The position numbers and the translations under genes were made by a program. Shown one piece after another: positions 36,772 to 45,043 of a DNA stretch of 64,000 nt (positions within the stretch are counted from its first letter, which is position 1; each line of letters starts with the position of its first letter). The notes beneath the pieces were generated by a model. It was given only the letters and a program-made list of their open reading frames with translations, was not told the DNA's origin and did no database searches. The stretch is from Hyphomicrobiaceae bacterium (GTDB lineage: Bacteria > Pseudomonadota > Alphaproteobacteria > Rhizobiales > Hyphomicrobiaceae): positions 131,615 through 195,614 of the forward strand of contig JAKFWF010000039.1 of the NCBI GenBank assembly GCA_021730785.1. The letters are read 5' to 3'.

Positions 36772-37724
36772 GGGTGTTGCTCCCCGCTTGGTCGCGCGGT
36801 CCGCGATAGCCCAAGTTTCTGGAGAAGCCCGGCGATGCCCGTCGGAAAGATCAGCACGACCGCGATCAGGATGAGACCGATGACGAGTTCCCAGTGAGTG
36901 AAGGCACGCGAGACGAACGTCTTCAGCAGGACGTAAATGATCGCGCCGAATACGCCGCCGTAAAATCCTTTCACGCCGCCGATCACGACCATGACGAGCG
37001 CGTCGATGGTGATGCCGACCCCGGCATAGTCGGGAAACGCATTGCCTTGAAACACCGAATACATCGTGCCAGCGATGCCGGCGAGCGTGCCAGCGATCAC
37101 ACACGCGACGAGTTGCACGAGGCGCGGACTGAAGCCCAAGGCTGCCGCCCGGTGCGGCTCCTCGCCGACGGCCTGGATGGCGAGGCCGAGCGGTGATCTC
37201 ACGATGCGCGCCAGAAAGGCAATGCATAGGGCGACAATGGCAACAGTCAGTGCGGCGTAAATCTGCGGCGATAAACCGAACCGCGGTGCCATGAAATTGG
37301 TCAGGCCGTTGTCGCCGCCGGTATAATCGTAGGCTTGGAACAGGACTGTGAAGACGATTTCACTGCACGCGAGTGTCAGCATCGCGAAGTAGATGTGGGT
37401 CAGCCGGACGCAAAGCGCCCCGAACAAAACGGCGCCGAGTGCAGCCGTCAAGGGGCCGAGGACAACGGCAAGCCAGAGTGGCAGGCCCAGTTTTGCCGCC
37501 GCCAGCGCGAACCCGTAGGCGCCGAGGCCGAAGTAGGCGGCATGACCGAACGAAACCATGCCGCCGTAGTTGATCAGAAACCCAAGGCTCGACGCGAACA
37601 GCGCCATGATCGCCACTTCGGTCGCGAGCAAGGCGATTCCGGGCCCAAGCATGAGCATCGCCACGGCGAGCCCCAAAGACACCGCGGCAAACAGCCAGCG
37701 GCTTTGAACGTGCTCGAAACTCAT
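36768..37724 (-). CDS. livM: Branched-chain-type ABC transporter permease
   Basis: 318 residues from ATG 37724, overlapping the livH stop by 4 bp. About nine hydrophobic segments with the LivM hallmarks SLGFLINYGGMVSFGHAAYF and SPLGLAIQAVGEEPHRAAAL (the ATPase-contact loop). Forms the membrane channel with LivH. The chain of 4-bp overlaps livH-livM-livG-livF shows translational coupling. Confidence 0.88.
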   Translation of the reverse strand: MSFEHVQSRWLFAAVSLGLAVAMLMLGPGIALLATEVAIMALFASSLGFLINYGGMVSFGHAAYFGLGAYGFALAAAKLGLPLWLAVVLGPLTAALGAVLFGALCVRLTHIYFAMLTLACSEIVFTVLFQAYDYTGGDNGLTNFMAPRFGLSPQIYAALTVAIVALCIAFLARIVRSPLGLAIQAVGEEPHRAAALGFSPRLVQLVACVIAGTLAGIAGTMYSVFQGNAFPDYAGVGITIDALVMVVIGGVKGFYGGVFGAIIYVLLKTFVSRAFTHWELVIGLILIAVVLIFPTGIAGLLQKLGLSRTARPSGEQHP

Positions 37725-38587
37725 TTGCTGATGGCCCCCCGTCCGAGCGATCGAATGACCAGCACGGCTGCCATGATCAGAAAGATGAGAACCGTCGAAA
37801 GTCGCGGGAAGTAGATGACGCCCAGTCCTTTGACCATGCCGACCGAAAGGGCGGCGATCAGGGCACCGGAGAGGCTCCCGAGGCCGCCGATGACCACGAC
37901 GACAAAGGCCATGACGATGATGTTGGTGTCGAGCAGGTAGTTGACGTTGCCGAACGGCGCGGCCAAAGCACCAGCCAATCCTGCCAGGAAGCAACCGACC
38001 GCAAAGACGGACGAAAAGATCCAAGCCTGATTTATGCCGAGTAGCGCGACCATGCCCCGGTCGTCAGTGGCGGCACGCAGCAGGACGCCGGCGCGCGTGA
38101 ACCGCATGATCGATACCATCAGGGTGATCACCACGAGCCCGACGGCAAAAGCCACGATCTGAAAGAGCGGCAGGAACGTGCCGCCGATCTGGAGCGCGCC
38201 GGACAGGCTTGCCGGCATCGGCACGGAGATATCGTTTGCGCCCCAGATGGCCTTGACGACATCGCGCAGGATGAGCACCAGCGCGAGCGTAATGATGAGC
38301 TGAAGCAGATCGTCCGCGCCGTAGATGCGGCGCAGGATCAAGACCTCGAAAACGAGGCCGAGCAGTCCGACCAGAATTGCCGAGAGCAGCACAGCCGAGG
38401 CAAAGCTTGCGACTGTGCTGCCACCGAGCATCGGCATCAGGTGATACGCCAGGAACGCTCCGAGCATGTAGAGCGATCCGTGCGCAAAATTCACGATGCG
38501 GGTTATGCCGAAGATCAGTGTCAAGCCGGAGGCGATGAGGAACAGCATCATCCCCTCCGTCAGGCCATTCAGCAATTGGGCCGCCAT
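37721..38587 (-). CDS. livH: Branched-chain-type ABC transporter permease
   Basis: 288 residues. LivH hallmarks are GLTLIFGITRIVNFAHGSLY near residue 21 and RFTRAGVLLRAATDDRGMVA, the loop that contacts the ATPases; about eight hydrophobic segments. It starts 14 bp after the binding-protein gene and continues into livM. Confidence 0.88.
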   Translation of the reverse strand: MAAQLLNGLTEGMMLFLIASGLTLIFGITRIVNFAHGSLYMLGAFLAYHLMPMLGGSTVASFASAVLLSAILVGLLGLVFEVLILRRIYGADDLLQLIITLALVLILRDVVKAIWGANDISVPMPASLSGALQIGGTFLPLFQIVAFAVGLVVITLMVSIMRFTRAGVLLRAATDDRGMVALLGINQAWIFSSVFAVGCFLAGLAGALAAPFGNVNYLLDTNIIVMAFVVVVIGGLGSLSGALIAALSVGMVKGLGVIYFPRLSTVLIFLIMAAVLVIRSLGRGAISK

Positions 38588-38601
38588 GACTGCGGATCTC
38601 C

Positions 38602-39825
38602 CTACTTGGCAGCGGCGCGTGCGGACTTGATAAAGTCTTCTGGCGTCAGGGTCTTGCTCGCGTCGACCCGTGTTGCCCCCTTCATGATCGAGAACGGGTA
38701 GGCGGCATCCTTGATCACAGCACCAACGAACGAAGGAGCCGACATCTGGCCGTCGAGGCCGCGTACCGTCATGGAGCCGCGGAGACCTTCGTATTTCACC
38801 GTAGGCAGGGCCTTCACTACGTCATCGGCCTTCGTGCTCTTGGCCGCCTTCACGACCTCGGCGTAGAACATCAGACCGTCGTAGGCCAGCACAGCCCAGT
38901 CATCGGGGTCCTTGCCGTGACGCGCCTTGTAGGACTGAACGAACGACTTCACTTTCGGGTTGTCGAGCAACGATGTGAAGGGGGCACGGGCAAAGCCATG
39001 AAGTCCGGCCTCAGGCAGTTCCCCGCCCATGGTCTGGAGGAAATCCACGGTCGTCAGCGTCACCAAACTGGTCTGCTGGAAGAAGCCGAATGCCTTGCCC
39101 TGCTTGACGAGGTTGACCAGGCCGCCGCCGAAAATCGCGCCGTAGACCAAGTCGGGCTTCTGCGCCAACACCGCGGTGATGTACGAGGTCATGTTGGTCT
39201 CGCCGAGCTTGACCGGGACCATCGGCAGGATTTCGATGTCGGGGCGCAACTTCTTCAAATGCTCGGAGAACGCCTTGACGGACGTGTGGCCCCATTCATA
39301 GTCGTAGGCCAGCGGGGCAATTTTCTTCCAGGCCTTGTTGGCTGCCACGTATTCGGCAACCGCGATCGACTCCATCAGAACATTCGGATTGGTCTGCCAG
39401 AAGTATGGCTGGCCCTTTTCAATGGTCGCCGTCTGCGAGTTTCCGATCGCGGAGTAGAACGGAACCTTGAGTTCGGCGGAAACCGCAGTCTCTGCCAGCA
39501 GCACCGCCGAAGAGCACACGCCGGTAATGAGTTCGACCTTGCTGTTGACGATCAAATCCCGGACTTCCTTGGCGCCTTCATCGGGCTTGGTCTTGGTGTC
39601 GCGCTCGATCACCTCGATTTTGCGGCCGAGCAATCCACCTGCGGCGTTCAGTTCCTCGACGCCCAGTCGGAAGGCTTTGGTTGCGCCATCGACGAGCGAA
39701 CCGCAAGCCCCCGACATATCGGCCGCGTAGCCGATCCGGATCGGGTCCTGGGCCTGGACCGGGCCCGTGGTCACACCGACAGCAAGCAAGGTTGCCAGCA
39801 AAAGTCCGCCGCGCTTCAGTTTCAT
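38602..39825 (-). CDS. livK: Branched-chain-type ABC transporter substrate-binding protein
   Basis: 407 residues from ATG 39825 with GGAGG upstream. Signal peptide MKLKRGGLLLATLLAVGVTT with cleavage near VQAQ. The mature protein has the type I periplasmic-binding fold of HAAT transporters: IRIGYAADMSGACGSLVDGA, NAAGGLLGRKIEVIERDTK and WAVLAYDGLMFYAE. The family includes many binding proteins for aromatic acids, which suits its position 77 bp downstream of aliA. Confidence 0.86.
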   Translation of the reverse strand: MKLKRGGLLLATLLAVGVTTGPVQAQDPIRIGYAADMSGACGSLVDGATKAFRLGVEELNAAGGLLGRKIEVIERDTKTKPDEGAKEVRDLIVNSKVELITGVCSSAVLLAETAVSAELKVPFYSAIGNSQTATIEKGQPYFWQTNPNVLMESIAVAEYVAANKAWKKIAPLAYDYEWGHTSVKAFSEHLKKLRPDIEILPMVPVKLGETNMTSYITAVLAQKPDLVYGAIFGGGLVNLVKQGKAFGFFQQTSLVTLTTVDFLQTMGGELPEAGLHGFARAPFTSLLDNPKVKSFVQSYKARHGKDPDDWAVLAYDGLMFYAEVVKAAKSTKADDVVKALPTVKYEGLRGSMTVRGLDGQMSAPSFVGAVIKDAAYPFSIMKGATRVDASKTLTPEDFIKSARAAAK

Positions 39826-39902
39826 CTGTTTTCCTCCGTTGACGTCGACAAATTGCATTCTCGGATCTTGCAGTTAAGTTGGCGGATGGCTCCGTCTCGC
39901 TC

Positions 39903-41615
39903 TCAACCGCCGCGAAAACGATGCCACAACCTTGCAAGGCCCGACATCTGCTCAGGAGCTTTGGACTGGCTTGGCTCCGGAGGCGGCACCGAGGTCGATA
40001 CCTCCGCCGCCATCTCGCGCAACTTGAATTTCTGGATCTTGCCGGACGGTGTGCGGGGCAGATCGTGGACAACCTGCAGTCGTTCCGGGATGTACTGCAG
40101 CGCCATCTTCTGCTCCCGGAGGTATGCCGACATCTCTGCAAATGTCAGGCCGGCTCCCTGCTTTGGGATCACAAAGGCGCAGGCGCGCTCGCCGAGCCGC
40201 TCGTCCGGGTAGCCGACGACCGCCACCGAGGCGACCGCTGGGTGCTGGAACAGCAGGTTTTCAACTTCCGCCACGGGGATGTTTTCGCCGCCGCGAATGA
40301 TGATGTCTTTCGATCGGCCGGCGATGCGGATGTACCCGTCGGCATCCATGCGGGCGATATCGCCGGTGTTGAACCAGCCGTCATCGGCCACTTGTGCAAG
40401 GCCCGGTCGCTTCATGTAGCCGGCGAAGTTCGAACAGCCGCGAACCTCGAGTCGGCCCTCGCTGCCACGCGGCACCGACTTGCCATCGGGATCGACGACA
40501 CGGATTTCCATGCCCGGTAGCGGGCGGCCATCCGTTCCCGTCACCTTGTCTTCGGGATCGTCGATGCACGTTGTCGTCACCGCACCGTTCTCGGACATGC
40601 CCCACGCCGAAATGATGGCGGCGTTCAGGGCGCCTCTGGCCTTGGCAACCAGGGGACGCGGGATCGGCGCGCCGGCGGATACGAAAACCTTGAGGGTCGG
40701 GGTCGCTGTCTTGGAGGTGATGCAATAGTCGGACAAATCGCTGAGAAACGGTGTCGCCCCCATCGTCCACGTGGCCCGCTCGGTATTGATCTGCCGCGCC
40801 ATCTCGGCGGCCTCGAACACGTCCTGCAGTACCGCCGTTGCACCGAGCATGGCCGGCAGCACCAGGCCATACATGAAGCCCAGCTGGTGCGCCATCGGCG
40901 ACGGCATGTGGATGACATCGCTTGCTCCCATCTGCAGCCGTTCGGCAAATGGCGTCAGGTTTGCGAGCATGGTGTTGGAAGTGTGGATCACACCCTTGGG
41001 CTCACCTGTCGTCCCGGAGGTATAGAGCAGCTGAATGATGGCATCGGGCGACAGTGTGCGGGCCTTCAACCCAGCCAGTTCTTCGGGTGCCGCATCCTTC
41101 ACGACCAAGTGGCTGAAGTCGTCGTCGCCGCCGCTATCGATCGCGTAGATCGATCGCAGATTGGGGAGCGATGGCTTCACCGCGTACGCCAATGCCCGAT
41201 GATCGACCTTACGAAATTCGCTCGGCACCACGAAAATCTTCGTGTCCGCAAGCCCCAGCATGAATTTGAGCTCGCGTTCGCGAAAAATGATCATCAATGG
41301 GTTCGAAATGGCACCGACTTTGAGGCACGCGAGATGGAGGGCCGTGAACTGCCACCAATTGGGCAGTTGAAACGAAACGACGTCGGCTTCCAGGATACCC
41401 TGCCGCCTAAGACCAACGGCGATCTGATCGGACAGCGCGTCGAGTTCGGCATAGGACAGTCGCGATTGCGCGCCTGATCTAAGGGCGATGACAGCCGTCT
41501 TGTCCGGCGTAGCCGCGACCCACTGCCGGAAATGATCCAGTAATGTTTTGTCCTGCCATAGGCCGGCGGCAATCATGCTCGGACGGCGCGACTGCGGACT
41601 TAATGCCGTATCCAT
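39903..41615 (-). CDS. aliA: Cyclohexanecarboxylate-CoA ligase (AliA-type)
   Basis: 570 residues, ATG at 41615 with GGGGAG upstream. Adenylate-forming family: LLYTSGTTGEPKGVIH, SAWGMSENGAVTTTC, GYIRIAGRSKDIIIRGGENI and the catalytic Lys in RTPSGKIQKFKLRE. The gene lies immediately downstream of aliB, badI and badH, the arrangement known for alicyclic-acid degradation in Rhodopseudomonas palustris, where AliA forms cyclohexanecarboxyl-CoA. A C-terminal tail of about 35 residues rich in Pro/Ser/Gln is extra. The ligase class is certain; the substrate follows from context. Confidence 0.83.
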   Translation of the reverse strand: MDTALSPQSRRPSMIAAGLWQDKTLLDHFRQWVAATPDKTAVIALRSGAQSRLSYAELDALSDQIAVGLRRQGILEADVVSFQLPNWWQFTALHLACLKVGAISNPLMIIFRERELKFMLGLADTKIFVVPSEFRKVDHRALAYAVKPSLPNLRSIYAIDSGGDDDFSHLVVKDAAPEELAGLKARTLSPDAIIQLLYTSGTTGEPKGVIHTSNTMLANLTPFAERLQMGASDVIHMPSPMAHQLGFMYGLVLPAMLGATAVLQDVFEAAEMARQINTERATWTMGATPFLSDLSDYCITSKTATPTLKVFVSAGAPIPRPLVAKARGALNAAIISAWGMSENGAVTTTCIDDPEDKVTGTDGRPLPGMEIRVVDPDGKSVPRGSEGRLEVRGCSNFAGYMKRPGLAQVADDGWFNTGDIARMDADGYIRIAGRSKDIIIRGGENIPVAEVENLLFQHPAVASVAVVGYPDERLGERACAFVIPKQGAGLTFAEMSAYLREQKMALQYIPERLQVVHDLPRTPSGKIQKFKLREMAAEVSTSVPPPEPSQSKAPEQMSGLARLWHRFRGG

Positions 41616-41684
41616 CGTTTACTCCCCACCGAACCACTTTTGCGGCCCCTATTTTGTCACTTCGGCATCGAATGCCGATTGTCT

Positions 41685-42833
41685 TCAGTGCAGACCTTTT
41701 GTCAAACGCTCGCGCGCGATGATCATTTTCATGATCTGCGCCGTGCCATCGCCGATTTCGAGACCCATGACATCCCGCAGGCGCTGCTGGTGCGGCAAGT
41801 CCAGCGACCAGCCGTAATGGCCGTGCGTCAGGAGGCACTGGTGGATCACGTCGACAGCCGTTTTCGGTGCCAGCCACTTGCACATCGCTGCCTCCGCCGT
41901 GTGGGGCAGGCCGGCATCCTTGAGGCGCAGCGTGTGGTAACAGAGCTGGCGCGCCGCCGCGATCATCGTGTCGGCTTCGGCCAACGGAAACGTGATGCCT
42001 TGGTTGCGGGACAGTGGCGCGCCAAAAGCCTGTCGTTCCTGGATATGGGCCCACGACTCATCGAGGGAGGCTTGCGCCGCGCCGAGCACTTGCAGCCCGA
42101 TGAGGGCGCGACTGAAGTCGAACCCCTGCATTACCTGCACGAAGCCGGCGCCCTCGGCGGCGAGCCGGCACTCTGCAGGGATGATCACATCGTCGAAAAA
42201 CACCGAGCAGCGCCCGATCGCATGGCTGCCGAGGTCCCTGTAGCGCTGTGTCGTGATGCCGGGCGTAGCCATGGGCACGAGAAATGCGCTGACGCCGCGC
42301 GCCTTGGCGTCGACCGCGCCCGTTCTGGCAAACAGCACCATGACGTCCGACTGGTCAGCCATGCTGATCGAGGATTTTTCGCCTTTGAGGATGTAGCGAT
42401 TGCCGTCAGGCCGTGCCGAGAGCGCAAGATTGGCCGCGTCTGATCCACCACGCGGCTCGGTCAGGCCGAGACATGCGACAGCCTCGCCAGCCACAATTTT
42501 CGGCACCCATTGCTCGGCCAGAGCAGGGGACGCATGTTCGGCAATGATCTTGCCATTGAGTGAGCCCAGAACCTGCAAATAAGCCACGTTGAGATCGGCA
42601 TGGCCGATGGCTTCGGCGATCAGGCCACTCGTCAAGCTCGGAAGGCCGAGCCCGCCCAGATGCTGCGGGACTTCCGGCGCGATGAGGCCCAGTTGACCGA
42701 TCTCCCGGATGAGCGCGCGATCAATCCGTGCCGAGGTTTCGCGCGCCATGTATCCAGGCGCGATGCGTTCCGCCGCAAAGCGCTCGGCCGTCGCCTTTAT
42801 CAACCGCAGGTCGTCTGATAACGATGGATCCAT
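41685..42833 (-). CDS. aliB: Cyclohexanecarboxyl-CoA dehydrogenase (AliB-type acyl-CoA dehydrogenase)
   Basis: 382 residues from ATG 42833, with AGGAG 8 bp upstream; a GTG at 42854 overlapping the badI stop is possible. Acyl-CoA dehydrogenase fold: ACLGLTEPRGGSDAANLALS binds FAD, and KGEKSSISMADQSDVMVLFA the substrate side. It would introduce the ring double bond of cyclohexanecarboxyl-CoA. The usual catalytic Glu region near the C-terminus reads DVMGLEIGDGTAQIMKMIIA, as in the short-chain type. Sits between badI and aliA. Confidence 0.84.
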   Translation of the reverse strand: MDPSLSDDLRLIKATAERFAAERIAPGYMARETSARIDRALIREIGQLGLIAPEVPQHLGGLGLPSLTSGLIAEAIGHADLNVAYLQVLGSLNGKIIAEHASPALAEQWVPKIVAGEAVACLGLTEPRGGSDAANLALSARPDGNRYILKGEKSSISMADQSDVMVLFARTGAVDAKARGVSAFLVPMATPGITTQRYRDLGSHAIGRCSVFFDDVIIPAECRLAAEGAGFVQVMQGFDFSRALIGLQVLGAAQASLDESWAHIQERQAFGAPLSRNQGITFPLAEADTMIAAARQLCYHTLRLKDAGLPHTAEAAMCKWLAPKTAVDVIHQCLLTHGHYGWSLDLPHQQRLRDVMGLEIGDGTAQIMKMIIARERLTKGLH

Positions 42834-42850
42834 GGTGCTCACTCCTGAGC

Positions 42851-43633
42851 TCACTTCGCGTGCTTGCGGAACTCAGGCTTGCGCTTTTCCTTCAGTGCGC
42901 GGACACCCTCGCGGGATTCCTCCGTGTCGTAGTAGAGCTTCAGCGCATACATGCCCATGCCAGCGATGCCGGCCTGGTGGGCGGTATCCATGTTGAACGA
43001 ACGCTTGGCGATGGCAATGGCGGTCGGGCTGCGCTCGCACAATTCCTCGCCCCACTTCTGCACCTCGGCGTCCAATTGATCATGCGGAACACAGACGTTA
43101 GCGAGCCCCATCGCGACGGCCTCGGCTCCAGAATAACGGCGGCACATGTACCACATCTCGCGCGCCTTCTTCTCGCCGACCACGCGCGCCAGGAATGCGG
43201 TACCATACCCCGGATCGACCGATCCCATCTTTGGGCCCACCTGACCGAACTGCGCTTTCTCCGAGCAGATGGTCAAATCGCAGATCGTGCACAGAACGTT
43301 GCCGCCGCCGATGGCGAAGCCCTGTACGCGCGCGATGACCGGCTTGGGCACATCGCGGATGGCAGTGTGCAGCTCCTCCATCGGCAAGCCGATGGTGCCG
43401 CGGCCGTCGTAGTTACCCTCGTGGGCCGACTGGTCGCCGCCGGTGCAGAACGCGCGCTCGCCGGCGCCTGCCAGCACGATGGCGCCGACCGCCTTGTCGT
43501 AGCCAGCCTTGTTGAGCGCGCGGATCAGTTCGTCGCAGGTTTGGCCGCGAAACGCATTCATCTTATCGGGGCGATTGATCGTGATCCAGGCGACGCCATT
43601 GCGCACGTCGTAGAGGATGTCTGAGAATTCCAT
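42851..43633 (-). CDS. badI: 2-ketocyclohexanecarboxyl-CoA hydrolase
   Basis: 260 residues, the same length as R. palustris BadI, with AGGAGAG before the ATG. Crotonase fold; long stretches such as NRPDKMNAFRGQTCDELI, GGDQSAHEGNYDGRG and CDLTICSEKAQFGQVGPKMG read nearly as in BadI. This enzyme opens the alicyclic ring hydrolytically to give pimeloyl-CoA, the committed step of the pathway. Naphthoate synthase (MenB) is related, but the pathway neighbours settle the call. Confidence 0.93.
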   Translation of the reverse strand: MEFSDILYDVRNGVAWITINRPDKMNAFRGQTCDELIRALNKAGYDKAVGAIVLAGAGERAFCTGGDQSAHEGNYDGRGTIGLPMEELHTAIRDVPKPVIARVQGFAIGGGNVLCTICDLTICSEKAQFGQVGPKMGSVDPGYGTAFLARVVGEKKAREMWYMCRRYSGAEAVAMGLANVCVPHDQLDAEVQKWGEELCERSPTAIAIAKRSFNMDTAHQAGIAGMGMYALKLYYDTEESREGVRALKEKRKPEFRKHAK

Positions 43634-43676
43634 TTGTCGCTCTCCTAGCCAACTTGCCTGTCGTCCGGGGCCGTGA

Positions 43677-44444
43677 TCAACCCGCCATGGTCAAGCCACC
43701 AGATACACTCAGGACTTGTCCTGTGATGTAGCCCGCATCGTCGCTGGCAAAGAACAAGATGGCGCCCGGCAGATCATCCGGCTGTCCGATGCGGCCAAGT
43801 GGGATGGAGCGGCGGAATGCCTCTTCCAATTTAACCGGGTCGCCGGCGCCTTCCTTGTATTCTGCAAACAGCGCCGTGTCGGTCGGGCCGGGGCAAACCA
43901 CGTTGACCGTGATGCCGTGGCGGGCGTGCTCTCGCGCGATGGTCTTTGAAAACGAAACCAAACCGCCCTTGCAAGCGGCATAGACCGCTTCGCCTGATGA
44001 GCCGACGCGGGCAGCGTCCGAGGCGATATTGATGATCCGTCCGGCCTTGCGTGCGACCATGCCGGGCAGGACCGCGTGATGCATGTGCAGCGCGCCCGTC
44101 AGATTGATCGCGATCAGGCGGTCCCAGTCGTCCGGCTGCGTCTTGGTGAAGGGCTTGAAGATGTCCCAGCCCGCGTTGTTGACGAGAACATCGATGGCAG
44201 CAAAATGAGCGAGCACGTCGGCGACGGCCCCGTCGATCTCGCTGCGGCTGGTGATGTCGCAGCCGACGGCCATGGCCGTGCCACCGGCAGCCTCGATCGC
44301 GGCGACAGTTGCCCTTGCGGCATCGAGATTGCGATCGAGAACGGCGACCTTTGCGCCAGCTGCAGCAAACCGCCGGCACGTCGCCCCGCCAATGCCGCCG
44401 CCGCCACCCGTGACCACGACTGACTTTGCCTGGAGACCGCGCAT
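43677..44444 (-). CDS. badH: 2-hydroxycyclohexanecarboxyl-CoA dehydrogenase (SDR)
   Basis: 255 residues, AGGAGGT before the ATG. Classical SDR: TGGGGGIGG cofactor motif, NNAGWDIFKPFTKTQPDDW, catalytic Ser in ASDAARVGSSGEAVY and YAACK. It matches BadH of R. palustris over essentially its whole length, including the C-terminus GQVLSVSGGLTMAG. It oxidises the 2-hydroxy group to the 2-keto CoA ester used by BadI, encoded 43 bp downstream. First gene of the operon, divergent from the MarR regulator. Confidence 0.92.
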   Translation of the reverse strand: MRGLQAKSVVVTGGGGGIGGATCRRFAAAGAKVAVLDRNLDAARATVAAIEAAGGTAMAVGCDITSRSEIDGAVADVLAHFAAIDVLVNNAGWDIFKPFTKTQPDDWDRLIAINLTGALHMHHAVLPGMVARKAGRIINIASDAARVGSSGEAVYAACKGGLVSFSKTIAREHARHGITVNVVCPGPTDTALFAEYKEGAGDPVKLEEAFRRSIPLGRIGQPDDLPGAILFFASDDAGYITGQVLSVSGGLTMAG

Positions 44445-44545
44445 GGGAGTACCTCCTGTACGACACCGGAAAGACTTCTCTGGCTTTCGCGATGTATCAG
44501 CCCTATGCTATATCTGGCGATGCGTCAACTAGGTGATGGAAAACT

Positions 44546-45031
44546 ATGACCTCGACAAGAGAGCTTTCGGAGTCCTCCCGTTCGGCGGACCACAGCGACA
44601 TCGCCAATCGACTTTTCTTCCGTCTTTATCAGGCGTCCAACCTGATGCATAAGTCCGGAACGAGTGCCGTCAGCAGCTTCGGTACGACGACCCAGCAATG
44701 GGCGGTGCTTGGCGCGTTGTCCAGGCCGCAGGCGCAAGGTCGTGGATTATCCGTCAAGGAGCTGATGGAATATCTGATGGTGAGCCGACAGAGCCTGACC
44801 GCGATCCTGGACCGGATGGAGGCAGGGGGCTTGATCGACCGCACACGTATCGACGGCGATGGCCGTCTGCGCCATGTCCGCCTAACGAGGAAGGGCATCA
44901 AGACCTGGACCGATATGCGGCCGAACATTCGCGCATTCTACGAGGCGGCGCTCACCGATTTTTCCATGGAGGAAAGCTACCTGCTCATGCGTCTGCTCGA
45001 CCGCCTCAGCGCAGGCCTGGCAAAGCTTTAG
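44546..45031 (+). CDS. badR: MarR-family regulator of the alicyclic-acid operon
   Basis: 161 residues. Winged helix-turn-helix from about residue 60 to 125, with LSVKELMEYLMVSRQSLTAI and LDRMEAGGLIDRTRIDGDGR. It is divergent from badH, as is BadR in R. palustris, a MarR repressor that responds to a pathway CoA ester. The 101-bp intergenic region should carry its operator; I did not find a long perfect palindrome there, only a TTGACG hexamer (44523-44528 on the minus strand reading) that could serve badH. Confidence 0.85.
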   Translation: MTSTRELSESSRSADHSDIANRLFFRLYQASNLMHKSGTSAVSSFGTTTQQWAVLGALSRPQAQGRGLSVKELMEYLMVSRQSLTAILDRMEAGGLIDRTRIDGDGRLRHVRLTRKGIKTWTDMRPNIRAFYEAALTDFSMEESYLLMRLLDRLSAGLAKL

Positions 45032-45043
45032 CCGCGCTGATCC

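Noticed and set aside
38917-40212. 431-codon plus-strand open frame
   Set aside because: Antisense to livK and the end of aliA, both with clear motifs.
41300-41317. Sequence resembling the tRNA-Glu(CTC) 3' end (GGGTTCGAAA then GGCACC) as an attachment site
   Set aside because: It lies inside the aliA coding sequence with mismatches and a different spacing; coincidence in coding DNA.
44445-44545. BadR operator palindrome in the badH-badR gap
   Set aside because: Only short imperfect dyads were found; nothing strong enough to list.
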